From Fen-1273 sp035516035 (GTDB lineage: Bacteria > Bacteroidota > Ignavibacteria > UBA10030 > UBA6906): a stretch of 46,465 nt of DNA. The stretch covers positions 1-46,465 of the forward strand of contig DATJAS010000132.1 of the NCBI GenBank assembly GCA_035516035.1, read 5' to 3'. The position numbers were made by a program, and so were the translations under genes. Under the pieces are notes generated by a model that saw only the letters and a list, made by a program, of their open reading frames with translations, did no database searches and was not told the origin of the DNA. Positions 7,776 through 16,461 of the stretch are shown piece after piece. How positions within the stretch are numbered: position 1 is the stretch's first letter; every line of letters begins with the position of its first letter.

Positions 7776-10700
7776 CTAGGCTTGCCGGCCGGAACGGACG
7801 GACGCCACCCACTCGAGCATCCAGACGCGCATTTCATCCACAGTCGAATAGACCACCGGCACCAGGACCAGCGTCAGGAGCAGCGAGCTGATCAGGCCGC
7901 CGATAAGCGCCCACGCCAGTCCGCTCTTGAACTCCGAACCGGAGCTGAGCGAGAATGCAATCGGCGACATCCCGACCACCATCGAGGCCGTCGTCATGAC
8001 GATCGGGCGCAGCCTGGTCTGGGCCGCCTCCACCAGCGCCTCGTGCGTGCCGAGGCTCCGCTCCCGGCGCATCTGGTTCGTCCTGTCGACAAGCAGGATT
8101 GCGTTTTTCCCCACGAGTCCCACCAGCATGATCATCCCCAGCATCGTGAAGATGTTCAGCGCCTTCATCGTGAGCGCCAGGGCCAGGAACGCCCCGATCA
8201 CGGCCACCGGGATCGAGAAGAGGACGACGAACGGGTAGATAAACGAATCGTAGAGCGCCACCATGATCATGTAGACGAAGAGTATCGCCGCCGCCAGTGC
8301 CAGAAAGAGGCTGGAAAACGACTCGGACCGGTTCTTCTCGTCCCCAAGGTAGGAGATGTCGATCCCTTTCGGGAGCGTGGTGTGGGCAAGGGCAGTCCGG
8401 ATGTCGGCCACGATGCTCCCGGAGGGGCGCGCGACCGCCTGCGAATTGACCGTCACGGAATAGTTCCTGTTCTGCCGCTGGAGCTTCGTGGGCCCCGTGG
8501 CAAGACCGATCGAGGCGAACTGCTGGAGCTGGACGAGTTGGCCCCGCCTGTTGGTGAACGTGAGCGAGCCGATTTCGGAGGTGCGCGACCTGTCGAACCT
8601 GTCGAGGACGACGCGGATCGGGTATTCGTCCATCCCTTCCCTGTACTTCGACTCGTCGTCGCCGTTGAACGCGATGCGCAGCGCTTCGCCGACCTCGCCG
8701 AGCGTGAGCCCGAGCGACGCCATCTTCTCCCTGTCGATATCGATCTGCATCTCGGGCTTCCCTGCCTCCGAGGAGAGCCGGACATCGGCGGTTCCCGGAA
8801 CCCTTTTCACCACCTCGGCGACCTGCCCGGCGGCGTCCAGGGCCTGCGCATACTCCGGCGCACTGACCAGCAGGGCGATCGGCGACTGGTTGGCCGTACC
8901 GAAAATTCCGATGGGGCTCGAGCGCACCTTGATGCCCGGTATCTCCCGGAGCCTCTTCTTGATGAGGTCGCTGATCTCATCGGTGGAACGGGACCGGGCC
9001 TCCTTCGGCAGGAGCGTCACGTTCATCTCGGTCAGATAGTTGGATGACTGGCCGACGAACCCTTCGGTGGAAACGCCCACGTTCGTAAACACCTTGTCCA
9101 CCTCGGGGAATGAGAAGACGGTGCGCTCCGCCTGGAGCGTGACGTAATTCGTGTTGTCGAGGGAGGAGCCCGAGGGGAGCTCCATCGTCACGGTGAACTC
9201 CCCCCGGTCGGTCTGCGACATGAACTCCGTCCCGATGAACCCGAAACCGGGCAGCATGAACGAACCGATGAACAGGCCGAACGCGATCAGGATCGTTGCT
9301 CCGCGGTGGCCGAGCCCCCATTCCAGGGCACGCAGGTACACTGCCGTCGCCGCGTGGAACTGCTTCTCGAACCAGAGGGAGAACTTTCCGAGGATCGTCC
9401 CGCGCGTCGCTTCCTCCAGGCGGGAGAACCGGGAAGCGAGCAGGGGCGTGATTGTGAACGATACAAAGAGGCTCATGAGCGTCGAGAAGACCACCACCAG
9501 CGCGAACTCCCGCATGATGTTCCCGATCAGCCCGGAGACGAGCGCGAGGGGAACGAACACCACGACGTCCACCATCGTGATGGAGAGGGCCGCGAATCCT
9601 ATCTCGTTCCGGCCGCGCAGCGCGGCATCGCGCCGTTCCTGCCCCATCTCCAGGTGGCGGTGGATGTTCTCCAGGACGACGATCGAGTCGTCCACGAGTA
9701 TCCCGATCACCAGCGAGAGCCCGAGCAGCGTCATCAGGTTGAGGGAGAACCCGAACGCCAGGATCATGATGAACGTGGAGATGAGCGAGGAGGGGATCGC
9801 GATCATCACGATGACCGAGTCCCTGATGCTGTGCAGGAACGCCAGCATAACGACAGCCACGAAGATCACCGCCAGCATGAGGTCGTGCTTGACCGCATCC
9901 GCGGCGTCCACGGTAAACGTGGACCCGTCCTGGGCCACGTCGAATGCGAGCCCGATTGCTGCTTCCTCCTTCTCCAGCGCCTTCATCTCGGCCCGCACGA
10001 CGCGGCTCACCTCGACCGCGTTTGCGTCCCCCTGCTTCTGCACGATGATGCCGACGGAGCTCTTCCCGTTGATCCTGCTGAGCTGCGTGTAGTCCTTCCG
10101 GCCGTCCTCGACTTCCGCAACGTCGGCGATGCGGATGCAGCCGCCGCCGCGTGTCTCGCCGATGACCAGCCGCCGGATCTCGTCCATGGAGCGGTACTTC
10201 CCCGCCAGCCGCACGATAAACTGCGCGCCCCCCTCCTCCACCTTCCCCGTGGGAAAATCAAGGTTCGAGGACCGGATCATCTGGTCCACCTGGAGGAGGG
10301 AGAGCCCGCACGATCGGAGCTTCGACGCATCGACGTTGACCCTGATCTCCCGCTCGTCACCTCCCACCAGCGTGATCTGCCCCACCCCCTCCAGTTTTGC
10401 AAGCCTCGGCCGGACGTGGTCGTCCAGCAGCTTGAAGAAATCCCGGGTCGGCATGTTCGCCGTCGCCCCGATGCGGAGGACCGGGAGCTCGTCGAGCGCG
10501 AACTTGGAGAATGTCGGGCTCTTTGCCCCGGAGGGGAAGAGCGAGGCGACCTCGCTCACCTTCCGCTGGACATCCTGGAGCGCGGTGTTGACATCGGCGC
10601 TCATCGTGAACTCGAGCGAGACGATCGAGTACCCTTCGGACGAAGTCGCGTAAACGTTGGACACCTTGTCGATGCCCGAGACCGCATCTTCGACGACCTT

Positions 10701-10892
10701 GGTGACGCTCGTCTCGACTTCAGCGGGCGAGGCGCCGGGGTAGATCGTGGTGACCGTGACGAACGGGGGAGTGATTTTCGGGAGCAACTCGTACTTGAGC
10801 TGCGTGTAGCTGAAGATGCCGAGCACGCCGAGAACGGTGAATACGACGATGACCAGCGTGGGGCGCTTGATCGAGAGTTCGGTGATGGTCAT
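7776..10892 (-). CDS. RND-family efflux transporter, HAE1 type
   Basis: 1038 residues, the usual length for proton-driven RND multidrug pumps (AcrB-like). The family pattern is complete: N-terminal helix 'LVIVVFTVLGVLGIFSYTQL', two large periplasmic loops, and twelve membrane helices. The proton-relay acidic pair is present in helix 4 as 'GILVDDSIVVLENI' (Asp401, Asp402), and the matching Lys sits in 'GLVGKNAILLV' of helix 10. Start ATG 10892 ('MTITELSIKRP') is preferred: the frame upstream is translated repeat. No Shine-Dalgarno is visible; copy 2 of the dispersed repeat lies immediately upstream. No periplasmic adaptor or TolC gene is adjacent, so partners must be encoded elsewhere. Confidence 0.95.
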   Translation of the reverse strand: MTITELSIKRPTLVIVVFTVLGVLGIFSYTQLKYELLPKITPPFVTVTTIYPGASPAEVETSVTKVVEDAVSGIDKVSNVYATSSEGYSIVSLEFTMSADVNTALQDVQRKVSEVASLFPSGAKSPTFSKFALDELPVLRIGATANMPTRDFFKLLDDHVRPRLAKLEGVGQITLVGGDEREIRVNVDASKLRSCGLSLLQVDQMIRSSNLDFPTGKVEEGGAQFIVRLAGKYRSMDEIRRLVIGETRGGGCIRIADVAEVEDGRKDYTQLSRINGKSSVGIIVQKQGDANAVEVSRVVRAEMKALEKEEAAIGLAFDVAQDGSTFTVDAADAVKHDLMLAVIFVAVVMLAFLHSIRDSVIVMIAIPSSLISTFIMILAFGFSLNLMTLLGLSLVIGILVDDSIVVLENIHRHLEMGQERRDAALRGRNEIGFAALSITMVDVVVFVPLALVSGLIGNIMREFALVVVFSTLMSLFVSFTITPLLASRFSRLEEATRGTILGKFSLWFEKQFHAATAVYLRALEWGLGHRGATILIAFGLFIGSFMLPGFGFIGTEFMSQTDRGEFTVTMELPSGSSLDNTNYVTLQAERTVFSFPEVDKVFTNVGVSTEGFVGQSSNYLTEMNVTLLPKEARSRSTDEISDLIKKRLREIPGIKVRSSPIGIFGTANQSPIALLVSAPEYAQALDAAGQVAEVVKRVPGTADVRLSSEAGKPEMQIDIDREKMASLGLTLGEVGEALRIAFNGDDESKYREGMDEYPIRVVLDRFDRSRTSEIGSLTFTNRRGQLVQLQQFASIGLATGPTKLQRQNRNYSVTVNSQAVARPSGSIVADIRTALAHTTLPKGIDISYLGDEKNRSESFSSLFLALAAAILFVYMIMVALYDSFIYPFVVLFSIPVAVIGAFLALALTMKALNIFTMLGMIMLVGLVGKNAILLVDRTNQMRRERSLGTHEALVEAAQTRLRPIVMTTASMVVGMSPIAFSLSSGSEFKSGLAWALIGGLISSLLLTLVLVPVVYSTVDEMRVWMLEWVASVRSGRQA

Positions 10893-10893
10893 T

Positions 10894-10924
10894 GGATTGC
10901 TTCGCAGAAAACGCTCGCAATGAC
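10894..10924 (-). repeat. Dispersed repeat, short copy 2
   Basis: Minus-strand GTCATTGCGAGCGTTTTC then TGCGAAGCAATCC, ending 1 nt before the RND start codon. It shares a 29-nt run with copy 5 (43153-43184). It thus forms the entire 5' untranslated region between the upstream terminator and the RND gene. Confidence 0.75.
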
Positions 10925-10940
10925 GGCTGAGAGGCGCCAT

Positions 10941-10972
10941 AAATAAAAAAAGCCCCCCGGGTTGCGGAGGGC
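10941..10972 (-). terminator. Intrinsic terminator of the ADH operon
   Basis: On the minus strand, GCCCTCC (10972-10966) pairs with GGGGGGC (10958-10952), with one G-U pair, and is followed by seven T's (TTTTTTTATTT). It starts about 20 nt after the stop of the alcohol dehydrogenase gene, a textbook Rho-independent terminator ending the unit that begins at or before the aldo/keto reductase. Confidence 0.9.
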
Positions 10973-10992
10973 CTATGAAGACGAACGGATCT

Positions 10993-12042
10993 TCACCCCA
11001 ATATATCCACTCGCGATCTTATTCTCAAGACTTTGGCCCCCCGGATATTCCTGTTTTTGAGCCCCCGTAGCGCCGCATTTGCGTCGTGGAGCGGGAATTC
11101 CTCGGTGGAGGGCCTGACCGGAAGCCCCGCGGCGACATCCAGGAATTCACGGACGTCAGCACGCGCGACGTTCGCGACGCTCTTGATCTCCTTCTCCATC
11201 CAGAGCTGCGAGGGGTAGTCAATCGTCTGCAACACGGCCCTGTCTGCGTCCTCTTTCCGGATGGCGTTGACCACGAGGCGCCCGCCGGGCTCGAGATGTT
11301 TGAGCGCCTCCAGCACGGGAGCCCAGGCCGGGGTCGTGTCGATAACGGCCCGGAGCTTCCACGGGGGCGCATCCTGGAATTCGCCCGCCCAGGCCGCCCC
11401 GAGTTCCCTGGCGAACGCCCGCTCCCCGTCCCCCCTGGCAAATACGGCGACACCGGTACGAGGATAGATCGACCGGATCAATTGCAGCACGAGGTGCGCA
11501 GAGGCCCCGAACCCGGCGAGGCCCAGCGTGTCGCCGTCCCTGATGCCCGCGAGGCGAAGCGATCGGTAGCCGATCGCCCCGGCGCACAGGAGCGGCGCGG
11601 CGTCGACGTCCGAAAACGGCTCCGGAATCCGGTGGACAAACGCCGCGCGCGCGACCATGTACTCCGCGTATCCGCCCGGGACGTCCTTCCCGGTGGCGAC
11701 AAAATCCGCGCAGAGGTTTTCGTTTCCTTCGCGGCAGTACCTGCACTCGCCGCAGGCCGAGAAGATCCACGCCACGCCCACGCGGTCCCCCTCGCGGAAG
11801 CCGGTCACGCCCGGCCCCAACCGCTCGATGCGCCCGATGACCTGGTGGCCGGGGACGAGGGGCAGCCGCGGAGGCACGGCGCGCCCCTCGATTTCGTCGA
11901 GATCCGTGTGGCAGACGCCGCACACGGAAACGCGGATCAGCACTTCGCCGTTCGCGGGAACGGGGACGGGAATTTCGGCGGCGTCGAGAGGATCGGGATT
12001 GACTGACAGGGGAGCAATGCGGCGGAGGAGCATTGCCTTCAT
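10993..12042 (-). CDS. Zinc-dependent alcohol dehydrogenase
   Basis: 349 residues, medium-chain dehydrogenase family, NAD(P)-dependent alcohol/aldehyde interconversion. Catalytic zinc region: 'CGVCHTDLDE' (Cys44) and 'PGHQVIG' (His66), where the usual Glu after the His is Gln. The structural zinc site is intact, with Cys97, 100, 103 and 111 in 'ACGECRYCREGNENLC'. The nucleotide-binding region is around 'LGLAGFGASAHLVLQL', a slightly relaxed glycine pattern. ATG 12042 was chosen for GAAGG 9 nt upstream and the family-typical start. It begins 10 nt after the aldo/keto reductase stop, so both are likely co-transcribed. Substrate unknown. Confidence 0.9.
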   Translation of the reverse strand: MKAMLLRRIAPLSVNPDPLDAAEIPVPVPANGEVLIRVSVCGVCHTDLDEIEGRAVPPRLPLVPGHQVIGRIERLGPGVTGFREGDRVGVAWIFSACGECRYCREGNENLCADFVATGKDVPGGYAEYMVARAAFVHRIPEPFSDVDAAPLLCAGAIGYRSLRLAGIRDGDTLGLAGFGASAHLVLQLIRSIYPRTGVAVFARGDGERAFARELGAAWAGEFQDAPPWKLRAVIDTTPAWAPVLEALKHLEPGGRLVVNAIRKEDADRAVLQTIDYPSQLWMEKEIKSVANVARADVREFLDVAAGLPVRPSTEEFPLHDANAALRGLKNRNIRGAKVLRIRSRVDILG

Positions 12043-12052
12043 CGGTGCACCT

Positions 12053-13000
12053 TCAGGCGCTCGCCCCGTCCAGGAGGCCCCGCGCCTCCGCATCCAGGCG
12101 GAGACCGGGGGCGACGGCCAGCTCCTGCCACTGGGCGGGGCTCGTCACGCTGACGATCGGCGCGGCAATCCCGGGCCGGTCGAGCAGCCACGCGAGCGCA
12201 ACCGCGCCCGGAGTCGCGCCGTACCGGCGTGCCACGCCGTCGAGGGCGGAGAGGATCCGGAATCCGCGCTCGTTGAGGTACTTCCGCACGCCCGTCCCCC
12301 GTGCGCTCTTCCCCAGGTCTTTGACCGAGCGGTATTTCCCTGTGAGAAACCCGGAGGCGAGCGGATAATAGGGGATCACGGCGAGCCCCAGCGAGCGGCA
12401 GACACCTTCCAGCTCGCGCTCGTAGAGCGCGCGCTCGCAGAGATTGTAGTGAGGCTGCATCGTCGCATAGCGGGGCAACCCGTCCCGATCCGCAGCCCGG
12501 CAGGAAGCGGTGAGCCGGGCCGCCTCGAGGTTCGACGCGCCGATATGCCTCACCTTGCCGGCTTTCACCAGCTCCGCGTAGGCCGCAAGCGTCTCCTCCA
12601 CCGGTGTCGCGGAATCGTCCCGGTGCGTCTGGTAGAGATCGATGTAGTCGGTCTGCAGGCGCCTGAGCGAGTCCTCCACCTCGGCGAGGATGTAGGCTTT
12701 CGAGAGCCCCTTCCTCCCCGGGCCCATCTCGCTGCCGACCTTCGTGGCAATGACCATCCGGTCGCGGTTGCCCCGCAGCTTCATCCAGCTGCCGATGATC
12801 GATTCGGATTCCCCCCCGCTGTGTCCCTGCACCCAGGTGGAATAGGAGTCCGCGGTGTCGATGCAGTTAAAGCCGGATGCCACAAACGCGTCAAGGACTC
12901 CGAACGAGCCCCGCTGGTCGATCGTCCAGCCGAACACGTTTCCCCCGAGAATGAGCGGGCCGATCCTGAGCCCCGTCGCGCCAAGCGTTCTTGTTGTCAT
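12053..13000 (-). CDS. Aldo/keto reductase
   Basis: 315 residues, (beta/alpha)8-barrel NADPH-dependent carbonyl reductase. The catalytic tetrad is visible: Asp and Tyr in 'CIDTADSYSTWV', Lys in 'VIATKVG', His in 'DLYQTHRDD'. 'GFLTGKYRSVKDL' and the C-terminal 'APIVSVTSPAQWQEL' are typical of the YajO/Tas-like branch. ATG 13000 ('MTTRTLGATGLRIGPL') is the family-standard start; the open frame continues upstream only as the shadow of the next gene. It forms a pair with the alcohol dehydrogenase; together they could handle an aldehyde or sugar alcohol. Confidence 0.93.
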   Translation of the reverse strand: MTTRTLGATGLRIGPLILGGNVFGWTIDQRGSFGVLDAFVASGFNCIDTADSYSTWVQGHSGGESESIIGSWMKLRGNRDRMVIATKVGSEMGPGRKGLSKAYILAEVEDSLRRLQTDYIDLYQTHRDDSATPVEETLAAYAELVKAGKVRHIGASNLEAARLTASCRAADRDGLPRYATMQPHYNLCERALYERELEGVCRSLGLAVIPYYPLASGFLTGKYRSVKDLGKSARGTGVRKYLNERGFRILSALDGVARRYGATPGAVALAWLLDRPGIAAPIVSVTSPAQWQELAVAPGLRLDAEARGLLDGASA

Positions 13001-13041
13001 GGAGTCATGATAGGAAAATCTGCGACGAACCTCAACGCCGT

Positions 13042-14031
13042 TCACTTCCTCCGCTGCGGCCTGAATATGAAGAAGCCGCGGAAGGCGCGGAACGTGAGAT
13101 AGAGGATGAATGCGATCGCCGAATAGTAAATGTAGTGTTCCCTGCTGTCCGGGCCTGAGGAAAAGAACTTCGCCGCGGCCAGCACCCCCGCGCATATCAT
13201 GTAGAGGGGCCCCATGTTGAAGAACTGCCCCTCTTCCGCCTGGCGAAACGCACGGATGTCCCCTTCGAGCAGGGGATGCCGCGTCCGCGCCCTGTGCACC
13301 AGGTTCCGGATGTGGAAAGGGTTGCCGTCCGCGCTGGCGAGAATCTCCCGCGCACACATGGCGGGGTCGGACGTGTCCAGGGGGTATTTGCTCATAAGAT
13401 GCCGCACCATCCTCATGGCCGTCTGCTCCGGGAGCGGTGTGAGCGGCAGCCGCTCGAACGACGACCAGAAGCACCTGAACGCCTCGAGGTCCCTGGTCGC
13501 AGTGGCCGATCCGCACACGACTGCCAGGTGGAGGAGCGCATCGAGGAATCTCGTGCACTGTACGGTGATCCGCTCCAGGCCGGCCACGAACACGATATAC
13601 TTTCTCGGGCTGGAGGCAAGTGCCCTGATCACTTCCGACTCCATGCCGTCCACGCCAAGCTCCGTGAAGCGGGAGCGGATAGCCCCCCAGTCTTCCCTTC
13701 CGTCCGCGGATTCGACGCGGATATCGCCGTTGCGGAAGAGCACCTCGCCGACCTCCTTGACGCACGTCCCCCGCGGCACGGGGCACTGGACTGTCAGCAT
13801 GTTCTCCCGCGGCCAAAGAGACTTCATCGGGCCGAGTTCGAGCCTCAGGCGCTCTCCCGAGAGAACGAGGCGCGCTTCCTGCATCAGGCGCCTTTTGCCG
13901 ATTCCGTATTCACCCGTGAGAAGCGTGTGCCTGCCGTCCGAGAGATTCTTCACGAGCCGGAAGAGCTGCTCCTCCCTCCCGAAAAACGCCTGGTCTCTCC
14001 GGACATCCTCTCCCCGAAGGACCCTCTCCAC
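13042..14031 (-). CDS. Degenerate P-loop (AAA-like) protein with C-terminal membrane segments
   Basis: 329 residues from GTG 14031 (GGGGTGA just upstream). 'FFGREEQLFRLVKNL' followed by 'LLTGEYGIGKRRLMQEA' (40-54) is the start of an AAA/STAND ATPase domain, but the P-loop Ser/Thr after Lys46 is Arg and the Walker B strand 'YIVFVAGLERI' lacks the usual Asp. 'ASADGNPFHIRNLVHRA' resembles the arginine-sensor helix of such ATPases. Two hydrophobic helices follow near residues 275-320. It may be a membrane-tethered, nucleotide-binding but weakly hydrolysing switch. It is last in the tight cluster reaching back to 19671, 3 nt after the RadA-like gene. Not matched to a named family. Confidence 0.7.
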   Translation of the reverse strand: MERVLRGEDVRRDQAFFGREEQLFRLVKNLSDGRHTLLTGEYGIGKRRLMQEARLVLSGERLRLELGPMKSLWPRENMLTVQCPVPRGTCVKEVGEVLFRNGDIRVESADGREDWGAIRSRFTELGVDGMESEVIRALASSPRKYIVFVAGLERITVQCTRFLDALLHLAVVCGSATATRDLEAFRCFWSSFERLPLTPLPEQTAMRMVRHLMSKYPLDTSDPAMCAREILASADGNPFHIRNLVHRARTRHPLLEGDIRAFRQAEEGQFFNMGPLYMICAGVLAAAKFFSSGPDSREHYIYYSAIAFILYLTFRAFRGFFIFRPQRRK

Positions 14032-14034
14032 GCG

Positions 14035-14811
14035 TCACCCCGCGTCAAATCGAAAGCCTCCCCCGGCCATGCAGAGCGGGAGGGAACACCCGGCGGGACC
14101 GAACCTGTTCTTGGACACCGAGAGGAGCCGGATGGCGGGGTCCCTCTCCTGCACGCTCAGCGAGACGACGACGTCCACTGCATGCTCCAGCATCTTCGGT
14201 CCCGCCGCCTGCAATCCCTTCGTGACCTGTCCGACGATGAGCAGCACCATTCCCTTCTCCTGCGCGAGACGCCGGAGGACGTATGTGCACTTGCGGATCT
14301 GCGTCACGCTCCCCGGCAGCGAGTCCGAGGCGTCCGTGTACATCGTCTGAATCGAGTCGATGACACAGAAGACGGGAGGGTGCTTCCTGACGTACGCGAG
14401 CACGGGGCGGATATTCGTTTCGAACGCGATCGCGATCGCCGGCGAGTTGATCCCGAGCCGGTTCGCGCGCATCTTGATCTGCTCCGATGCTTCCTCGCCG
14501 CTGACGTACAGGGCGGCCGTAGCGGAGGCGGAGAGGATCTGCAGGAGAAGCGTCGATTTTCCCGCCCCGGGCGCTCCGGTGAGCAGAACAGAGCTGCCGG
14601 CGACGAACCCTCCCCCAAGGAGTGCGTCGATCCGGTCGATGCCCGTCGTTCGGCGGGCGACGGCCGGGGGCATCACGGCGGTGAGCGGAATCGCAGCCGC
14701 CTCCTGCTCCTCCCCGGCCCCTTCCCGGAGCGTCAGCCATGCCCCGCACCACGGGCAGAGCAGGGAGAACTCTCCGCACACATTGCGGCAGGCGGTGCAC
14801 TCGAATGCCAT
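14035..14811 (-). CDS. RadA/Sms-like ATPase lacking the Lon-type C-terminal domain
   Basis: 258 residues; full RadA is about 450. Order: zinc ribbon with Cys5/Cys8 and Cys19/Cys22, a RecA-type core with Walker A 'GAPGAGKS' (79-86), 'YVSGEEASEQIKMRANRLG' and 'CVIDSIQTMY' (Walker B), then the RadA-specific 'KNRFG' (234-238). The RadA 'GHVTK' is here 'GQVTK'. The protein ends right after the RecA core, so the Lon-protease-like domain is missing. RadA normally drives branch migration in recombination; this short version sits inside an envelope-protein cluster and may have been recruited as a motor or switch there. Fold sure, role uncertain. Confidence 0.85.
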   Translation of the reverse strand: MAFECTACRNVCGEFSLLCPWCGAWLTLREGAGEEQEAAAIPLTAVMPPAVARRTTGIDRIDALLGGGFVAGSSVLLTGAPGAGKSTLLLQILSASATAALYVSGEEASEQIKMRANRLGINSPAIAIAFETNIRPVLAYVRKHPPVFCVIDSIQTMYTDASDSLPGSVTQIRKCTYVLRRLAQEKGMVLLIVGQVTKGLQAAGPKMLEHAVDVVVSLSVQERDPAIRLLSVSKNRFGPAGCSLPLCMAGGGFRFDAG

Positions 14812-14817
14812 GCCCCG

Positions 14818-16461
14818 TTACGGCGGACCGCTCCGGATCACGAAAGACACCTTCTCCTTCCCCCCCGACTGGTCTCGCCGGATCTCGACGAGCGTTCCGG
14901 GCGCGGGTGCAAGGACCTCGCACTTCAGGGCCTGCACGGATGCCCGCGACCTGAGCTGCTCGCTCGCGAGGCGGAGCCTGTCCTGCTCCAGCGCACTCCT
15001 TCCCATGAGCAGCGCGCGGTTTGACACAAGGCGACGGAGTGCGCGGCGTGATTTCTGCCACTTCTCGAGGGATTTCCCGACCGCCGCTCCCGCGATATAG
15101 CCGCGAGTCGCGAGCGCCTCCGCATTGGCGTGTTCGATGGAATCGGCCCGCGCGGCTTCTTCCGCCGCGGCGATCGTGCGGTCCAGGTCTTCCAGTGCGG
15201 CACGATCATGCTCGCGGGCGGTGACGCGTTTCCTGTCGTTGAGCGCTGCCTCTTCCCTGTAGAACGCCGGGATGATCCTCAATGCGAGCGTATCTCCCGC
15301 GGCGACGGTCTCCCCTTTCAATTTCCTGCATTCAATCGTCTCGCCCGGGTTCAATACGCACGTGATGAGCGTGCCCCCTGCCGGCGAGCGCTGCGCGCGC
15401 ACGAGGGAATCCGCCTCGTGCCGTCGGACCACGCTCCTCACGAGCACAGTGCCCGATGTCGCCAGCATCCCGCCCAGGCCCAGGTCTTCGATATCGGATT
15501 TCCTGGCGAACGTCAGCCTCAGCCTCTTTCCCCTCCCCTCGACGGGCGAGAAGGCGCGCGGTCGCAGAGGGAACGAAACGTCGAAGGCTGTGGCAACTTC
15601 CCCGAGGCAATATGATTCCCCCTCTTCCGAGGCGAGGACGCCGAGCACCTGGTAGCGCATGTCCAACTGCCGGACGGCGATCGTCGCGGGTTCCCCTTTC
15701 TCGCATACGATATGCTCGGCGGTATAATCGGCCTCGAAATCCTTCCCCACCGTATGCAGCCGGCCGTCGGCACCGACGAATACGAGCGTGTGGGGGTTCA
15801 GCGCTCCCGCGACCGGGAACCGTCCTTCGATGATCTCGCCGCTCAGGGCGTTGCGTGCCTTCATCACGGCACAGACCACGGCGGTGGGGGAAAAGGATTC
15901 GTAGTCGCGCACCGCCGATTCCACGGAATGCTGCGTGAGCCTGATAAACCGTTCGTACCCCATATCCGCGACGTACAACGCCGGGATGCATGCGAGCCAC
16001 AGGAGGACCCCGAGCGCGGCATCAAGCTTCGACCCGCTCTCGATCCGGAACCGGTGCGGCGCGTTGCCGTCGAACGGGAACACGCACCGCAGCCGCGAAA
16101 ACGGGAAGAACAGCCTGACCCCGTTTGGCGTGCACGTGTCGAGAAATGGATGCGAGCCGTAACCGAGGAGAAAGCAGGCGGCTGTTCCGCATCCCGCCAG
16201 GATCGGCACGAGGGACACCAGTACGAAGAGAGCCATGATGAACAGCGAGTGGGTGAGTGTCCTGTGACCGTATTTCCGCTCGATGAAGCGCGTGAGCGGG
16301 GGGCACAGCCGCCCCGCGTAGCTTCCCCCCGTGTCGATGTCAGGAAGCACAGAGGCCAGCGCCACGGTCGCGGCATTTGCCGCAGAAAGGGAAAAACCCG
16401 CGCTCGTGAAGAAGACGAGATACATCAGCGAGGCAAATCCCATGTGCGTTGAGGCTTTCAC
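14818..16461 (-). CDS. YdjM/DUF457-type membrane hydrolase domain fused to a HlyD-like adaptor region
   Basis: 547 residues from GTG 16461, which forms a GTGA overlap with the upstream stop (ATG 16443 is the alternative). Residues 1-165 have about four membrane helices and the YdjM-type motif set: 'LPDIDTGG' (Asp41, Asp43), 'GHRTLTHSLF' (His66, His71), 'GYGSHPFLDTCTPNGV' (His104, Asp108), read as a metal-dependent membrane hydrolase. Residues about 215-547 look like a periplasmic adaptor: a beta-rich part, 'NPGETIECRKLKGETVAAGD' (lipoyl half-motif), a long coiled coil (about 430-505), and the returning half-motif 'CEVLAPAPGTLVEI'. I know of no described fusion of these two parts. A TolC-like gene is two genes upstream. 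Confidence 0.75.
   Translation of the reverse strand: MKASTHMGFASLMYLVFFTSAGFSLSAANAATVALASVLPDIDTGGSYAGRLCPPLTRFIERKYGHRTLTHSLFIMALFVLVSLVPILAGCGTAACFLLGYGSHPFLDTCTPNGVRLFFPFSRLRCVFPFDGNAPHRFRIESGSKLDAALGVLLWLACIPALYVADMGYERFIRLTQHSVESAVRDYESFSPTAVVCAVMKARNALSGEIIEGRFPVAGALNPHTLVFVGADGRLHTVGKDFEADYTAEHIVCEKGEPATIAVRQLDMRYQVLGVLASEEGESYCLGEVATAFDVSFPLRPRAFSPVEGRGKRLRLTFARKSDIEDLGLGGMLATSGTVLVRSVVRRHEADSLVRAQRSPAGGTLITCVLNPGETIECRKLKGETVAAGDTLALRIIPAFYREEAALNDRKRVTAREHDRAALEDLDRTIAAAEEAARADSIEHANAEALATRGYIAGAAVGKSLEKWQKSRRALRRLVSNRALLMGRSALEQDRLRLASEQLRSRASVQALKCEVLAPAPGTLVEIRRDQSGGKEKVSFVIRSGPP

Noticed and set aside
12053..13816. Extension of the aldo/keto reductase frame upstream to 13816
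   Set aside because: It lies over the P-loop protein gene and has no protein-like pattern; the family start at 13000 is clear.
14425..14445. GATCGCGATCGCGATCG-like octamers suggestive of HIP1-type sites
   Set aside because: They lie in coding sequence where Arg, Ile and Ala codons give GCGATCGC by chance, and they are not dense enough over the window.
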